Assembly: GCF_030211955.1 (NCBI RefSeq)
Contig: NZ_JASODI010000008.1
Location: 1-64,000 of the forward strand
Direction: 5' to 3'
Source: Corynebacterium frankenforstense
GTDB taxonomy: Bacteria > Actinomycetota > Actinomycetes > Mycobacteriales > Mycobacteriaceae
DNA length: 64,000 bases
Of the stretch, positions 8,974-19,330 are shown piece by piece. Within the stretch, counting starts at the first letter, position 1, and each line of letters begins with the position of its first letter. The notes under the pieces are model-generated. The model was not told the origin of the DNA and ran no database searches. It saw only the letters and a program-made list of their open reading frames with translations. Position numbers and translations under genes: made by a program.

Positions 8974-9792
8974 ATGAACGCACACAGTGACCCCGTACCG
9001 ACCGACAGCCCCCGGCGCGCCGCGCAGCCCGGGCGCACGGGGCGCCCAGAAGACGTCGCTTCCGCATCACCGGGTACGGCGGCTCTCGCCTGCGAGGGCG
9101 TGACCGTCTCCTTCGGCGGCCGCCGCGTCCTCGACGACGTCGCCCTCGCTGCCCGCCCGGGCCGCGTGCACGCCCTGCTCGGCCGCAACGGCGCCGGCAA
9201 GTCCACCCTCTTCTCCGTGCTGCTGGGCCTGCTCGCACCCGACGCCGGCACCGTCACCGTCGCAGGCTCCCCCTTCACCCGCGACTCCCTGCGCCACATC
9301 GGCGCCTCCGTCAACGGCCCCGCCTGCTACGGCCACCTCTCGGCGCGCGACAACCTGCGCGTGCACACCACGCTGCTCGGCCTGCCCGACGCGGAGGTCG
9401 AGCGGGTGCAGGCGCTCGTGGGGCTCGGCGACGTCGGAAAGAAGAAGGCGAGGAACTTCTCCACGGGCATGAAGGCGCGCCTGGCGCTGGCCCAGGCGCT
9501 GCTCGGCGAGCCGGAGATCCTCGTGCTCGACGAGCCGCAGAACGGGCTGGACCCGCAGGGCATCGCCGACCTGCGCGGCTTCCTGCGCGAGCGCGCGGCC
9601 CGCGGCGGCACCGTGCTGGTCAGCTCGCACCAGCTCGGCGAGGTCCGCCACCTCGCCGACGACGCCACCGTGCTCGCCGGCGGGCGGGTGCGCTACTCCG
9701 GCCCGCTCACCGAACTCGCCCCCGGCGCCGACGGCGCCGACGGCGACCTCGAGGCCGCCTTCCTCCGCCTGACCGCCGAGGACGCCCGATGA
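8974..9792 (+). CDS. ABC transporter ATP-binding protein
   Basis: 272 residues. Walker A LLGRNGAGKST at about 68-78; the signature is NFSTGMKARLALA, the LSxGxxxR variant usual for drug/peptide exporters of the BcrA/CcmA type; Walker B ILVLDEPQNGLDP and a switch His in VSSHQLGEV follow. A 38-residue Ser/Pro/Arg-rich N-terminal extension precedes the domain; an internal start nearer the domain cannot be excluded. The stop overlaps the permease start (ATGA). Energises the permease encoded next. Confidence 0.9.
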   Translation: MNAHSDPVPTDSPRRAAQPGRTGRPEDVASASPGTAALACEGVTVSFGGRRVLDDVALAARPGRVHALLGRNGAGKSTLFSVLLGLLAPDAGTVTVAGSPFTRDSLRHIGASVNGPACYGHLSARDNLRVHTTLLGLPDAEVERVQALVGLGDVGKKKARNFSTGMKARLALAQALLGEPEILVLDEPQNGLDPQGIADLRGFLRERAARGGTVLVSSHQLGEVRHLADDATVLAGGRVRYSGPLTELAPGADGADGDLEAAFLRLTAEDAR

Positions 9793-11453
9793 GCGCCGCG
9801 CGCCCGGCCGCCGCGCGCCGCCCGCACCGGCCCGGCCACCTGCGTGCCGAGCTGATCCGCGCCCGCGGCTCCGCGCTGGCCCGCCTGCCGCTGCTCGGGC
9901 TGCTGCTCGGCGCGGTCACCGCGCTCTTCGGCCCGCTCTCGGCGCCCCCGGGTGCCGACGCCGCCACCGTCCTCAACTGGCAGGGCCTCTACCTGACCGG
10001 CATGGCCGCCCCGCTCGTCGGCCTCTTCGCCGCCGTCGCCGAGTCCCGCGAACGCACCGCCCGCGCCGGCGGCACGGCGTGGCGGCCGGTCCCGGTGCGC
10101 CGGCAGCGCGCCGCGCGTCTGGTGGTGGTCTGGCTGGCCGTCGCCGCCTTCCACGTCCTCAACTTCGGGGTGACCTTCCTCGCCGCAGTGCTGTTCGGCA
10201 TGGCCCGGGCGTGGCTGGTCGCGGCGGTCGGCGCGGCGGCGCTGCTCGGCGCGCTCGGCGTGGCGGGGCTCGCGGCCGCCCTGGCCCGGCGCCGCGGCAC
10301 CGTCGCGGTCCTCGTCGCCGGCGTCGTCTGGCAGATCCTGGGCGCCGCGGTCGTCGCGCCGTGGTGGTGGACGCTGCCGCCGACGTGGCCGTTGCGCCTG
10401 GTCCTGCCGCTGCTCGGCGTGCAGTTCAACCTGCTGCCGCTCGAGCCGGGCTCGCCGCTGGCCGCCCAGACGCCGTGGTGGCCCGCCGCGCTGTGCGGCC
10501 TGCTCGCGCTGTTCGGCGCCGCCGCCGCGGTCACGGTGCCGCCCCGCGGGCGCCGCCCGCGTCGTCCAATTGCCGACGTCCCGCCTGCCCCCACGGGCGC
10601 GGTACCGACCACCGCCCGGCGCGGTGCGGGTGCCGAGGGTGCTCCGGACTCGTTCGGGGTTGGGTCTGGTGTGCGGCACGCGCCGCGAGACCCGGTGCGG
10701 TCAGCGCGCCGCCCGGCGCTGTCGGCCGCGGGTTCAGCCCTGGCGGCGCTGCGGGCGACCGCGCGGGTGGCCGCCACCCCGGCGGTGCTCGTCGCGGTGG
10801 GTCTCAGCGTGCTCGCGCTGGCGGTCGCGGCCGCGGTCTACGACGCCTCGTACGTGCGTGGGCTGTTCATCTTCGCGGTCCTGCCGCTGGGCGCCGGGGT
10901 GCTGCCCGTACTGGTCTGGCCCGCCCTGGCGGGGGCCTGGCCGCTGGTCCGGGTGGAGAACCCCCGCGTGCCGGGGGCGCTCGTGGCCTGGATCTTCCTG
11001 GTCGTCGCCGGCATGTGCGTTGTCGCCGCGCTCGCCGTGGTTTTCGCCGGAGCCGGCGAGGGCGCGGGATTGTCCGCCGCGGGTGTGGATACCGCAGCAG
11101 CGGTCCAGGTGATCACCGCGACGGGTTCCGGCACCGCGACCGCGTTCGCCGCCCTGGTCCGCTGGGCGGCCGTGGCCTGCCTGAGCGGGTGCGTGCTCGC
11201 GGCCGTCGCGCTGGCGCTGACCGTGCGCCTCGGCACCGCGTGGGCCGTCGCCGCGGCCGTGGTGTGGACGGTGGTCTCGGCGACCCTCGGCGGTGACGTC
11301 CTCGCCCAGACCCCGCTGTGGCTGCCCGCCCTGCCGTCCTGGGCGCAGACCGCCGACACCGCCGCACGCCTCACCACGGCGGCCGCGCTCGGCCTGCCGC
11401 TGCTCGCCGCCGCGACCTGGGCCGCCCGCCGCGCGCTGCTCAGCGTGCGCTGA
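9789..11453 (+). CDS. ABC transporter permease, two membrane halves with central insert
   Basis: 554 residues, about twelve hydrophobic segments in two halves (roughly 30-250 and 315-550). The halves are joined by a ~50-residue hydrophilic Pro/Ala/Arg/Gly stretch (about 258-310) with no predicted membrane character; its start coincides with copy C of the dispersed motif in reverse orientation. Substrate unknown; pairing with the kinase/regulator suggests antimicrobial peptide or envelope-stress export. No recognisable subfamily motif was seen beyond hydrophobicity and operon position. Confidence 0.75.
   Translation: MSAARPAAARRPHRPGHLRAELIRARGSALARLPLLGLLLGAVTALFGPLSAPPGADAATVLNWQGLYLTGMAAPLVGLFAAVAESRERTARAGGTAWRPVPVRRQRAARLVVVWLAVAAFHVLNFGVTFLAAVLFGMARAWLVAAVGAAALLGALGVAGLAAALARRRGTVAVLVAGVVWQILGAAVVAPWWWTLPPTWPLRLVLPLLGVQFNLLPLEPGSPLAAQTPWWPAALCGLLALFGAAAAVTVPPRGRRPRRPIADVPPAPTGAVPTTARRGAGAEGAPDSFGVGSGVRHAPRDPVRSARRPALSAAGSALAALRATARVAATPAVLVAVGLSVLALAVAAAVYDASYVRGLFIFAVLPLGAGVLPVLVWPALAGAWPLVRVENPRVPGALVAWIFLVVAGMCVVAALAVVFAGAGEGAGLSAAGVDTAAAVQVITATGSGTATAFAALVRWAAVACLSGCVLAAVALALTVRLGTAWAVAAAVVWTVVSATLGGDVLAQTPLWLPALPSWAQTADTAARLTTAAALGLPLLAAATWAARRALLSVR
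10568..10585 (-). repeat. dispersed motif copy C inside the ABC permease
   Basis: Minus strand reads GGCGGGACGTCGGCAATT. It falls at the start of the hydrophilic linker between the two membrane halves (residues PIADVPP), which reads as an in-frame insertion. Confidence 0.7.
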
Positions 11454-11522
11454 CGCGGGTTGCCGGATGGCGGCGGCCGGCCGGGGACCCGGGCTACGGT
11501 GCCCGCCCCACGCACCCACGCC

Positions 11523-11563
11523 GCACGTGCGCGCCGACGGCGCCCACCGGGACGTCGTCAATC
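11523..11563 (+). repeat. dispersed motif copy D with extended homology to copy B
   Basis: Core GGGACGTCGTCAATC at 11549-11563, followed by GACGG and directly by the menB stop codon (complement of 11569-11571). GCACGTGCGCGCCGACG at 11523-11539 is identical to 7049-7065. Copy H also has GACGG after the core. Confidence 0.78.
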
Positions 11564-11568
11564 GACGG

Positions 11569-12534
<966 letters not shown>

Positions 12535-12574
12535 GCCCGCCCAGTCTAGGGCGCGCCCGCCTACGCTGGCGGGC

Positions 12575-13597
12575 ATGATCGTCCAACCGCCGCCGCCCGT
12601 CCTGCCCTCGCCGCTGCCCGCCGTCGAGGAGATCCTCGCGCGTACCCACGTCGTCGCCCTGCCGATGCGCGTGCGCTTCCGCGGGGTGACCGTCCGCGAG
12701 GCCGCGCTCATCGAGGGGCCGGCCGGCTGGGGCGAGTTCGCGCCGTTTCTCGAGTACCCGCCCGCCGAGGCCGCCGCGTGGCTGGCGGCCGGCCTCGAGA
12801 CCGCCTGGTTGGGCCTGCCCGCGCCGGCGTCCGGGTCCGTCGAGGTCAACGCCACCGTGCCCGCCATGGACCCCGCCGGCGTGCCCGAGCTGCTCGAGCG
12901 CTACCCCGGCTGCACCACCGTCAAGGTCAAGGTCGCCGAGCGCGGTCAGACGCTTGACGACGACCGCGCACGCGTCGCCGCCGTGCGCGCCGCGCGCCCG
13001 GGCGCGGTGGTGCGCGTGGACGCCAACCGGGGCTGGAGTGTTTCCGAGGCGGTGCGCGCGGCCGAGGAGCTGGGGGAGCTGGCCTATCTGGAGCAGCCGT
13101 GCGCGAGCGTGGCCGAGCTGGGGCAGCTGCGCGCGGAGCTGGACCGGCGGGGGATCGCGACGCCGATCGCCGCCGACGAGTCGATCCGGCGCGCCGCCGA
13201 CCCCTACCTGGTCGCCGGGTCCGGGGCGTGCGGCTGGGCGGTGCTCAAGGTCGCCCCGCTGGGCGGGGTGCGCCGCCTCGCCGCGATCGCGGAGCACCTG
13301 CGCGGCGCCGGCATGCACGTCACCGTCGCCAGCGCGCTGGACACGGCGGTGGGCATGAACGCGGGGCTGGTCGCGGCGTCGCTGCTCTCCGAGGCGCCGG
13401 CGGGGCTGGCCACGCAGTCGCTGTTCGCCGCCGACGTCGCCGCCCCGCGCGAGCTCGTCGGCGGGCGGCTGCCCACCGCGCCCGCGGTGCCGGAGCCGGA
13501 GCGGCTGGCGGAGCTGGCGGCCGCGCCGGAGCGGCGGGACTGGTGGTTCGAGCGCATCCGCGCCGCGCACGCCTGCCTGGCCGAGGCGGGGGAGTAG
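12575..13597 (+). CDS. menC: o-succinylbenzoate synthase MenC
   Basis: 340 residues. Enolase-superfamily dehydratase making o-succinylbenzoate from SHCHC. Catalytic Lys in TTVKVKVAE (KxK motif), metal ligands in VRVDANRGW, LEQPC and ADESI, and the second Lys in WAVLKVAPLGG. MRVRFRGVTVREAAL and WGEFAPF are typical of the MenC N-domain. Followed after 20 bp by the UvrA-like gene. The N-terminal ~12 residues are proline-rich. Confidence 0.93.
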   Translation: MIVQPPPPVLPSPLPAVEEILARTHVVALPMRVRFRGVTVREAALIEGPAGWGEFAPFLEYPPAEAAAWLAAGLETAWLGLPAPASGSVEVNATVPAMDPAGVPELLERYPGCTTVKVKVAERGQTLDDDRARVAAVRAARPGAVVRVDANRGWSVSEAVRAAEELGELAYLEQPCASVAELGQLRAELDRRGIATPIAADESIRRAADPYLVAGSGACGWAVLKVAPLGGVRRLAAIAEHLRGAGMHVTVASALDTAVGMNAGLVAASLLSEAPAGLATQSLFAADVAAPRELVGGRLPTAPAVPEPERLAELAAAPERRDWWFERIRAAHACLAEAGE

Positions 13598-13617
13598 CAG
13601 CCCCTACAGTGGGGCCC

Positions 13618-16119
13618 ATGAGCGCTGAGAACACCCAGAGCACCGCCAACACGCCGACGGACCCGAACGACGACGGCATGATCCACGTGCGCGGCGCGCA
13701 CCTGCACAACCTCGCCGGCGTGGACGTCGACGTGCCGCGCGGTCAGCTGGTCGCGGTCACCGGCATCTCGGGCTCGGGCAAGTCCTCCCTGGCCTTCGGC
13801 ACCGTCCACGGAGAGGCGCAGCGCCGCTACTTCGAGTCGGTCGCCCCGTTCGCCCGCCGCCTCATCGGCTCGGCGACGGACCCGCAGGTCGAGGCCGTCG
13901 AGGGCCTGCCGCCGTCGGTGGCGCTGCAGCAGAACACCTCGGCCGGCGGGGCGCGCTCGACGGTGGGCACCGTCTCGACGATGTCGAACACGGTGCGCCT
14001 GCTCTACTCGCGCGTCGGCGACTACCCGGCGGGCCTCACCCGCCTCGACAGCGACCACTTCTCGCCGAACACGGCCGTGGGCATGTGCCCGGACTGCCAG
14101 GGCACGGGTGTGCACTACGAGCCCACCGAGGCCTCGATGGTCCCGGACCCCTCGCTGAGCATCAACGACGGCGCGATCAAGGCCTGGCCCGGCGCGTGGG
14201 CGGGCAAGAACTTCCGCGACATCCTCGACACCCTGGGCATGCCCATGGACACCCCGTGGCGCGACATCGACCAGGCTACGCGCGACTGGATCCTGTTCAC
14301 CGACGAGACCCCCGTGGTCACCGTGACCCCCGACCGCCGCGCCGACCAGGTGGAGAAGCAGTACCAGGGCACCTGGCGTTCGACGGCGAACTACCTGCGC
14401 AAGACCCTGGCCGAGACCGAGTCGGACACGCTGCGCAAGCGCACCATCTCCTTCATGGAGGAGTCCGTCTGCCCGACCTGCGACGGCCGCCGCCTCGGCC
14501 GCGACGCGCTGTCCGTGACGTACGCCGGCCTGCCCATCGACGAGCTGGGGCAGGTGCCGCTGGAGCGGCTCGCCGACATGCTTGCCGACGTCGCGTACGC
14601 CTCCTCCGAGGCCGAGCGCCTGCTGCTGGGTGCCCTGCGCCCCATCCTGGACTCCGCCCTCGAGCTGGGCCTGGGCCACCTCTCGCTGGACCGCCCGGCG
14701 CGCACGCTCTCGGCCGGCGAGCTGCAGCGCGTGCGGCTGGCCTCGCAGCTCAAGACGGGCCTGTTCGGGGTGATGTACGTCCTCGACGAGCCCTCGGCGG
14801 GGCTGCACCCGGTGGAGCGGCGGGCGGTGCTCGACATCGCGCGGCGCTTCATCGCCCAGGGCAACACGGTCATGCTCGTCGAGCACGACATGGACCTGGT
14901 GGCGGCCTCGGACTGGATCGTCGACGTCGGCCCGGGCGCCGGCACCGGCGGCGGGCGCATCGTCTACTCCGGCCCCACCGCGGACTATCTCGAAGCGGCC
15001 GTCGCTTCGCAGGGCGCTGCGGGGAGCAGCGACGCGCCGGGCACGGACTCCGCCGGACGGACCGAGCGCGCCGGGAACACGCCGGGCACCGGTGCGCAGG
15101 GCGGCACGCACGCCGTACCCTCTCCGACGGCCGCGGCCCTGGCCGTGGGCGCGCCGCGCCTCAACGACGCACCGCGGGCCGCGTCGGGAATGTTGGAGCT
15201 GCACCAGGCGTCGTCAAGGACGGTGCGCGACCTGGACCTGGAGGTCGGCTTCGGGCAGTTCACGGTGATCGCGGGCGTGTCGGGCTCGGGCAAGACGACG
15301 CTGCTCGACATGCTCACCGACGCCGCCGAGGAGCAGGCCGGGCGCGTGCTGCCGATCTCGCAGAAGCCGATCGGGCGCACGCCGCGCTCGTGCCTGGCGA
15401 CCTACACCGGCTTCTTCGACACGGTGCGCCGCCTGTTCGCCGGCACCGAGGAGGCCAAGAGGCGCGGCTGGACCGTCTCGCGGTTCTCCTACAACGTCAA
15501 GCAGGGCCAGTGCCCGACCTGCCGCGGCGAGGGCGAGATCGAAGTCGAGCTGGTCTTCCTGCCGGGTTCGTACACGACGTGCCCCGACTGCGGCGGGCGG
15601 CGCTACAACGACGAGACCCTCGAGGTGACCTGGAACGGCCACACCATCGCCGACGTGCTCGCCATGACCGTCGACGAGGCCGCCGAGGTCTTCGAGGACC
15701 AGCCCGTGATCACCACGCTGCAGTCGATGGGGCTGGGCTACCTGCGGCTCGGGCAGGGCGCGCCGACGCTGTCCGGCGGCGAGGCCCAGCGCATCAAGCT
15801 GGCCACCGAGCTGACCAAGGCGCGGCGCGGGCGCACCGTCTACCTGCTCGACGAGCCGACCACCGGGCTGCACCCGGCCGACGTCGACCGGCTGCTCGCC
15901 GTGCTCGAGGGGCTCGCCGACGCCGGCGGGACGGTCATCGTCGTCGAGCACGACCCGCGGGTGATCGCCGCGGCCGACCGCGTGCTCGAGACCGGGCCGG
16001 GCGCCGGCGAGCGCGGCGGGCGCATCATCGCCGACGCCACCCCGGCGCAGCTGGCGGCCGGCGACACCGCGACCGGGCGGGCGCTCGCGGCAGCGGGGCG
16101 GGAGCGTCGCGCGGAGTAG
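13618..16119 (+). CDS. short UvrA-like ABC ATPase (UvrA2 type)
   Basis: 833 residues against ~950 for UvrA. Two ABC domains: Walker [14 protein letters not shown] near 43-55 and [13 protein letters not shown] near 555; signatures [12 protein letters not shown] and [12 protein letters not shown]; zinc modules with [24 protein letters not shown] and CPDCGGRR. The short length and the CPDCQG module soon after the first Walker A suggest that the UvrB-binding/insertion part is reduced, as in UvrA2/drug-resistance paralogues, so a self-standing repair or antibiotic-tolerance role is more likely than classical excision. A ~70-residue Gly/Ala/Thr/Ser linker (nt ~15000-15215) separates the halves and looks inserted. 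Lies between menC and the TRYLG gene. Confidence 0.85.
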   Translation: MSAENTQSTANTPTDPNDDGMIHVRGAHLHNLAGVDVDVPRGQLVAVTGISGSGKSSLAFGTVHGEAQRRYFESVAPFARRLIGSATDPQVEAVEGLPPSVALQQNTSAGGARSTVGTVSTMSNTVRLLYSRVGDYPAGLTRLDSDHFSPNTAVGMCPDCQGTGVHYEPTEASMVPDPSLSINDGAIKAWPGAWAGKNFRDILDTLGMPMDTPWRDIDQATRDWILFTDETPVVTVTPDRRADQVEKQYQGTWRSTANYLRKTLAETESDTLRKRTISFMEESVCPTCDGRRLGRDALSVTYAGLPIDELGQVPLERLADMLADVAYASSEAERLLLGALRPILDSALELGLGHLSLDRPARTLSAGELQRVRLASQLKTGLFGVMYVLDEPSAGLHPVERRAVLDIARRFIAQGNTVMLVEHDMDLVAASDWIVDVGPGAGTGGGRIVYSGPTADYLEAAVASQGAAGSSDAPGTDSAGRTERAGNTPGTGAQGGTHAVPSPTAAALAVGAPRLNDAPRAASGMLELHQASSRTVRDLDLEVGFGQFTVIAGVSGSGKTTLLDMLTDAAEEQAGRVLPISQKPIGRTPRSCLATYTGFFDTVRRLFAGTEEAKRRGWTVSRFSYNVKQGQCPTCRGEGEIEVELVFLPGSYTTCPDCGGRRYNDETLEVTWNGHTIADVLAMTVDEAAEVFEDQPVITTLQSMGLGYLRLGQGAPTLSGGEAQRIKLATELTKARRGRTVYLLDEPTTGLHPADVDRLLAVLEGLADAGGTVIVVEHDPRVIAAADRVLETGPGAGERGGRIIADATPAQLAAGDTATGRALAAAGRERRAE
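15207..15219 (+). repeat. possible degenerate dispersed motif (GGCGTCGTCAAGG) in the uvrA-like gene
   Basis: Partial match at the C-terminal edge of the low-complexity linker of the UvrA-like protein (LHQASSRTV). Weak alone; listed because linker edges in other genes carry clear copies. Confidence 0.35.
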
Positions 16120-16301
16120 CGCGCGGCCCGGTGCGCGCCGGGGTCGGGTGAAAAGCCAGCTCCCCGGACAGCGGACCCGACGCCGTTGTGCAGCCGCGGC
16201 TACGCCGACCGGCCGCGGACTGCCAGGCTGCGGCGGTAGAGTGCCCGCAAGCACGGCGTGCGTCCATGCGCCACCGTCGAGAACGACCCCGGAGGAGCGA
16301 G

Positions 16302-17042
16302 ATGGCCAACGACAACTACCGCTACGGCGGTTCCGACGACGACTCCACGCGCTACCTCGGCCCCTCGTCGGGACGGGAACCGGGGGGACGTCGCGACGCC
16401 TACGGCGACGGGGAGGGCACGCGGTACTTGGGCGCGGCGTCGGAAAGCAACTACCGCGGCCGCCCGGGCGCGGACTCGACGCGCTACCTGGGCGCGGCCG
16501 GCGAGCCGGGGCCGCAGCAGCCGCGCCAGTACATCCCGCCGCGCGACGCGCGCTACGACGACGGTTACGACGACGCCTACTACGACGACGCCTACTACGA
16601 CGACGGCTACGACGACTACGACAACCGCGACGAGCGCGGCCGCGACCTACGCCACTTCGAGGAGCGCCCGCGCCGCTCGGGCGGCTCGGGGTCGGGCACC
16701 GGCAAGGTCATCGGGGTGACGCTGGCGGTGCTGCTGGCCGGCGCGCTGCTCTTCCTGCTCGGACGCACCACCGGCGGCGACGGCGAGTCGACCGAGGTGA
16801 CCACCACCGAGGAGGTCACCTCCACCGAGCGCACCACCGTCACCGAGGAGCCGACCGGGCCGCGCTTCGAGCTGCCCAGCGAGCTGCCGAGCTTCGACAC
16901 CTCGCAGCTGCCCGAGCTGCCGGAGGAGGCGCCGACCGACGAGGCGCAGCTGCGCGAGCTGTGGGACGACTTCCTCGGCAGGCTCACCGGTGGGGACGGC
17001 GCGCAGCCCGGCGGCGAGCCGGCGCCGGACACCGCGGGCTGA
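16302..17042 (+). CDS. single-pass membrane protein with TRYLG repeats and Asp/Tyr-rich tract
   Basis: 246 residues; ATG preceded by GGAGGAG. Order: three spaced TRYLG motifs (about residues 15-65; STRYLG, GTRYLG, STRYLG), a strongly acidic [20 protein letters not shown] tract (about 87-108), a basic juxtamembrane part (RPRRSGG), one TM (about 138-157), then an outer Thr/Glu-rich segment and an amphipathic tail with [14 protein letters not shown]. The layout (cytoplasmic N-terminus, Thr/Tyr-rich) suggests an inner-membrane scaffold or Ser/Thr-kinase target, but no function is established. 59 bp upstream of menD. No recognised domain. Confidence 0.75.
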   Translation: MANDNYRYGGSDDDSTRYLGPSSGREPGGRRDAYGDGEGTRYLGAASESNYRGRPGADSTRYLGAAGEPGPQQPRQYIPPRDARYDDGYDDAYYDDAYYDDGYDDYDNRDERGRDLRHFEERPRRSGGSGSGTGKVIGVTLAVLLAGALLFLLGRTTGGDGESTEVTTTEEVTSTERTTVTEEPTGPRFELPSELPSFDTSQLPELPEEAPTDEAQLRELWDDFLGRLTGGDGAQPGGEPAPDTAG

Positions 17043-17101
17043 GGCGGGGCGCGCCGCACGCCCGCCGGGTGCCGCGCGCCGGGGCTCTAGAATCGGGGGC
17101 C

Positions 17102-18787
17102 ATGAGCGATTCCCGTGATGCCGCACCCTCGACCGCACTGGCCGCCGAGGTGGTCGACCGGCTCGCCGGCTTCGTCACCGACGTCGTCGTCTGCCCCGGC
17201 TCGCGCAACACGCCCCTGACCCTGGCGCTGACCGCCCGGCGCGACCTGCGCGTGCACGTGCGCGTCGACGAGCGCTCCGCCGCCTTCCTCGCCCTGGGCC
17301 TGGCCCGCGCGCAGCGCCGCCGCGTGGCGGTGTGCATGACCTCCGGCACGGCCGTGGCCAACTGCCTGCCCGCCGTCGTCGAGGCCGCCCAGTCGCACAC
17401 CCCGCTGGTCGTCCTCGCCGCCGACCGCCCCGCCCGCCTGGTGGGCACCGGCGCCTCGCAGACGATCGTGCAGCGCGGCCTCTTCGGCGGCTACGCGCCG
17501 ACCCTGCAGGTCGACCACGTCGGGACCGGCGAGGGGGCGGCCGCGCAGATCGACGCGTTCCTCGCCGCCCACGCGCAGGCCCACCTCAACGTCGCGCTGG
17601 ACAACCCGCTGGTGCCGCCGGTCGCGCCCGAGCCGGTCGGTGGGGCCCGTACCACGCGCCCGCGCCCGGTCACCCCGGGCGTCGACCACGGCGAGGTCGC
17701 TGTCGACCTCACGCGCGACACCCTCGTCATCGCCGGCGACGAGGCCTGGGAGGTCCCCGGCCTCGAGGAGGCGCCCACCATCGCCGAGCCCAGCGCGCCC
17801 GCCCCGCTCAACCCCGTCCACCCGTTGGCCGCCGCCGCGCTGCGCCCCGAGCAGGTCATCGTCGTAGGTCACCCCACCCTGCACCGCGCCGTGCTGCGGC
17901 TTGCCGCGGGTGTGCTTGACGACGTCGCGCCCGCCGGCGCCGGCGGTTCCGCGGCGGCGCCTGCGACGCCGCCGGAGGTGATCGTGCTCAGCCGCACGGA
18001 GACGGTCACCGACCCGGAGGGCGCTGCCTCCCGCGTCGGCTCCCGGGTCAGGGCCTCGGGCGCCCCGCGCCGGGAGTGGTTGGCCGCCTGCGAGCGCGCC
18101 TCCCAGCTGGCCGCCGAGGCCGTGCGCGCCGGGCTGGCCGACTCCGAGTACGGCTTCACCGGCCTGCACGTGGCCGCCGCGGTGGCCGACGAGCTCGGCG
18201 ACGGCGACACGCTCTTCGCCGCGGCGTCGAACCCGGTGCGCGACCTCTCCTGGGTCGGCCTGCCGTTCGCCGGCGTGCGCACGCTGACCCCGCGCGGGGC
18301 GGCCGGCATCGACGGCTCGGTCTCCCAGGCGGTCGGCGCGGCCCTGGCAGCCCAGGCCGAGCACCCCGAACTGCCGACGGCCCCGCGCACCGTCGCCCTG
18401 CTCGGCGACCTGGCCTTCCTGCACGACGTCGGCGGCCTGCTCATCGGCGCCGACGAACCGCGCCCGGACAACCTGACGGTCGTGGTCGCCAACGACGACG
18501 GCGGCGGCATCTTCGAGTCCCTCGAGATCGGCGCGCCTGGCCTGCGCCCGGGCTTCGAGCGCGCCTTCGCCACGCCGACCGGCGTCGACCTGGGCGAGCT
18601 CTGTGCAGCCTACGGGGTGGAGCACGCACGCGTCGGAAATCTCGGGGAACTCGTCGACGCCCTCGTCGACGCCGCCGGGCACCCGCGCTTCCACGTCATC
18701 GAGGCGCGCACGACGCGCGCCACGCGGCGCGCGCTGACGGAGACCGTGCAGAAGGTCGCCGTGCGCGCTGTCGGGGAGGGCGCGTAG
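17102..18787 (+). CDS. menD: SEPHCHC synthase MenD
   Basis: 561 residues. ThDP-dependent enzyme joining 2-oxoglutarate to isochorismate, first committed menaquinone step. N-domain [11 protein letters not shown] and [15 protein letters not shown] with the catalytic Glu of the VDERSA motif; [18 protein letters not shown]-domain ThDP/Mg motif [10 protein letters not shown] with NDDGGGIF. Within the middle domain, residues ~268-285 ([20 protein letters not shown]) form a Gly/Ala/Pro loop that starts at copy E of the dispersed motif and looks inserted relative to the flanking [11 protein letters not shown] and [11 protein letters not shown]. Stop overlaps the next gene by one base. Confidence 0.94.
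   Translation: MSDSRDAAPSTALAAEVVDRLAGFVTDVVVCPGSRNTPLTLALTARRDLRVHVRVDERSAAFLALGLARAQRRRVAVCMTSGTAVANCLPAVVEAAQSHTPLVVLAADRPARLVGTGASQTIVQRGLFGGYAPTLQVDHVGTGEGAAAQIDAFLAAHAQAHLNVALDNPLVPPVAPEPVGGARTTRPRPVTPGVDHGEVAVDLTRDTLVIAGDEAWEVPGLEEAPTIAEPSAPAPLNPVHPLAAAALRPEQVIVVGHPTLHRAVLRLAAGVLDDVAPAGAGGSAAAPATPPEVIVLSRTETVTDPEGAASRVGSRVRASGAPRREWLAACERASQLAAEAVRAGLADSEYGFTGLHVAAAVADELGDGDTLFAAASNPVRDLSWVGLPFAGVRTLTPRGAAGIDGSVSQAVGAALAAQAEHPELPTAPRTVALLGDLAFLHDVGGLLIGADEPRPDNLTVVVANDDGGGIFESLEIGAPGLRPGFERAFATPTGVDLGELCAAYGVEHARVGNLGELVDALVDAAGHPRFHVIEARTTRATRRALTETVQKVAVRAVGEGA
17914..17930 (-). repeat. dispersed motif copy E inside menD
   Basis: Minus strand reads GCGCGACGTCGTCAAGC. It is preceded on that strand by GCGGAACCGCCGGCGCCGG (17935-17953), similar to the GGAACCGC block before copies H and N. 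Translates as LDDVAP at the start of a low-complexity loop. Confidence 0.75.
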
Positions 18788-19242
18788 TGGACAGCGGCGG
18801 GCTGCGCAAGCGCGTGCGCCAGTTCATCGTGGCGCTCTACACGCTGGCGTGCCTGGGCTGCGCGGCGATGGTCATCGGGCCCGCGCTCAACGACCGCACC
18901 ATCGCCGCCGACCCGGGGCGCGCCCTGGCCGAGGTCACCGACGTCGGCTGGCGGCGCACCACCGTCGACTACCAGGACGCCGAGGGCATCTTCCACTCCC
19001 CGCCGGGCGGGGTGGCCTACCCGGGCGGGCTGCAGGAGGGCCAGCGCGTCTGGGTCACCTACGCCGTCGACGACCCCGCCCTGGTCAAGATCGAGGGCCG
19101 CGGGTGGACGCTGGCGCTGACCCCGGCGGCCTCCTCGTGGCTGGTGTGCACCGTGGTCGCGGGGCTGCTGTGGTGGCTGGCGGGCAGCGTCGGCAACCGT
19201 CGGCAACGGCAGGCGCGGGTGGGACGCGGCCCGCGCGGGTGA
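18787..19242 (+). CDS. DUF3592-like membrane protein
   Basis: 151 residues from GTG 18787, overlapping the menD TAG by one base, so translationally coupled. Two membrane segments (about 13-35 and 112-135) flank an outer ~70-residue domain with TVDYQDAEGIFHSPPGGVAYP and EGQRVWVTYAVDDPALVKIEGR, the pattern of DUF3592 proteins (conversion of a small ligand is not known for the family). The C-terminal tail is basic (GNRRQRQARVGRGPRG). Function unknown; conservation next to menD suggests a link with the quinone pathway or membrane. Confidence 0.75.
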   Translation: MDSGGLRKRVRQFIVALYTLACLGCAAMVIGPALNDRTIAADPGRALAEVTDVGWRRTTVDYQDAEGIFHSPPGGVAYPGGLQEGQRVWVTYAVDDPALVKIEGRGWTLALTPAASSWLVCTVVAGLLWWLAGSVGNRRQRQARVGRGPRG

Positions 19243-19330
19243 CACAGTTCACCGCGACTTCTCTTAAGCTTCAAACTAAGTACCACCGGTGGACAACACC
19301 CGGCAGTGGCGCACGGAAAGGATGACAGGC

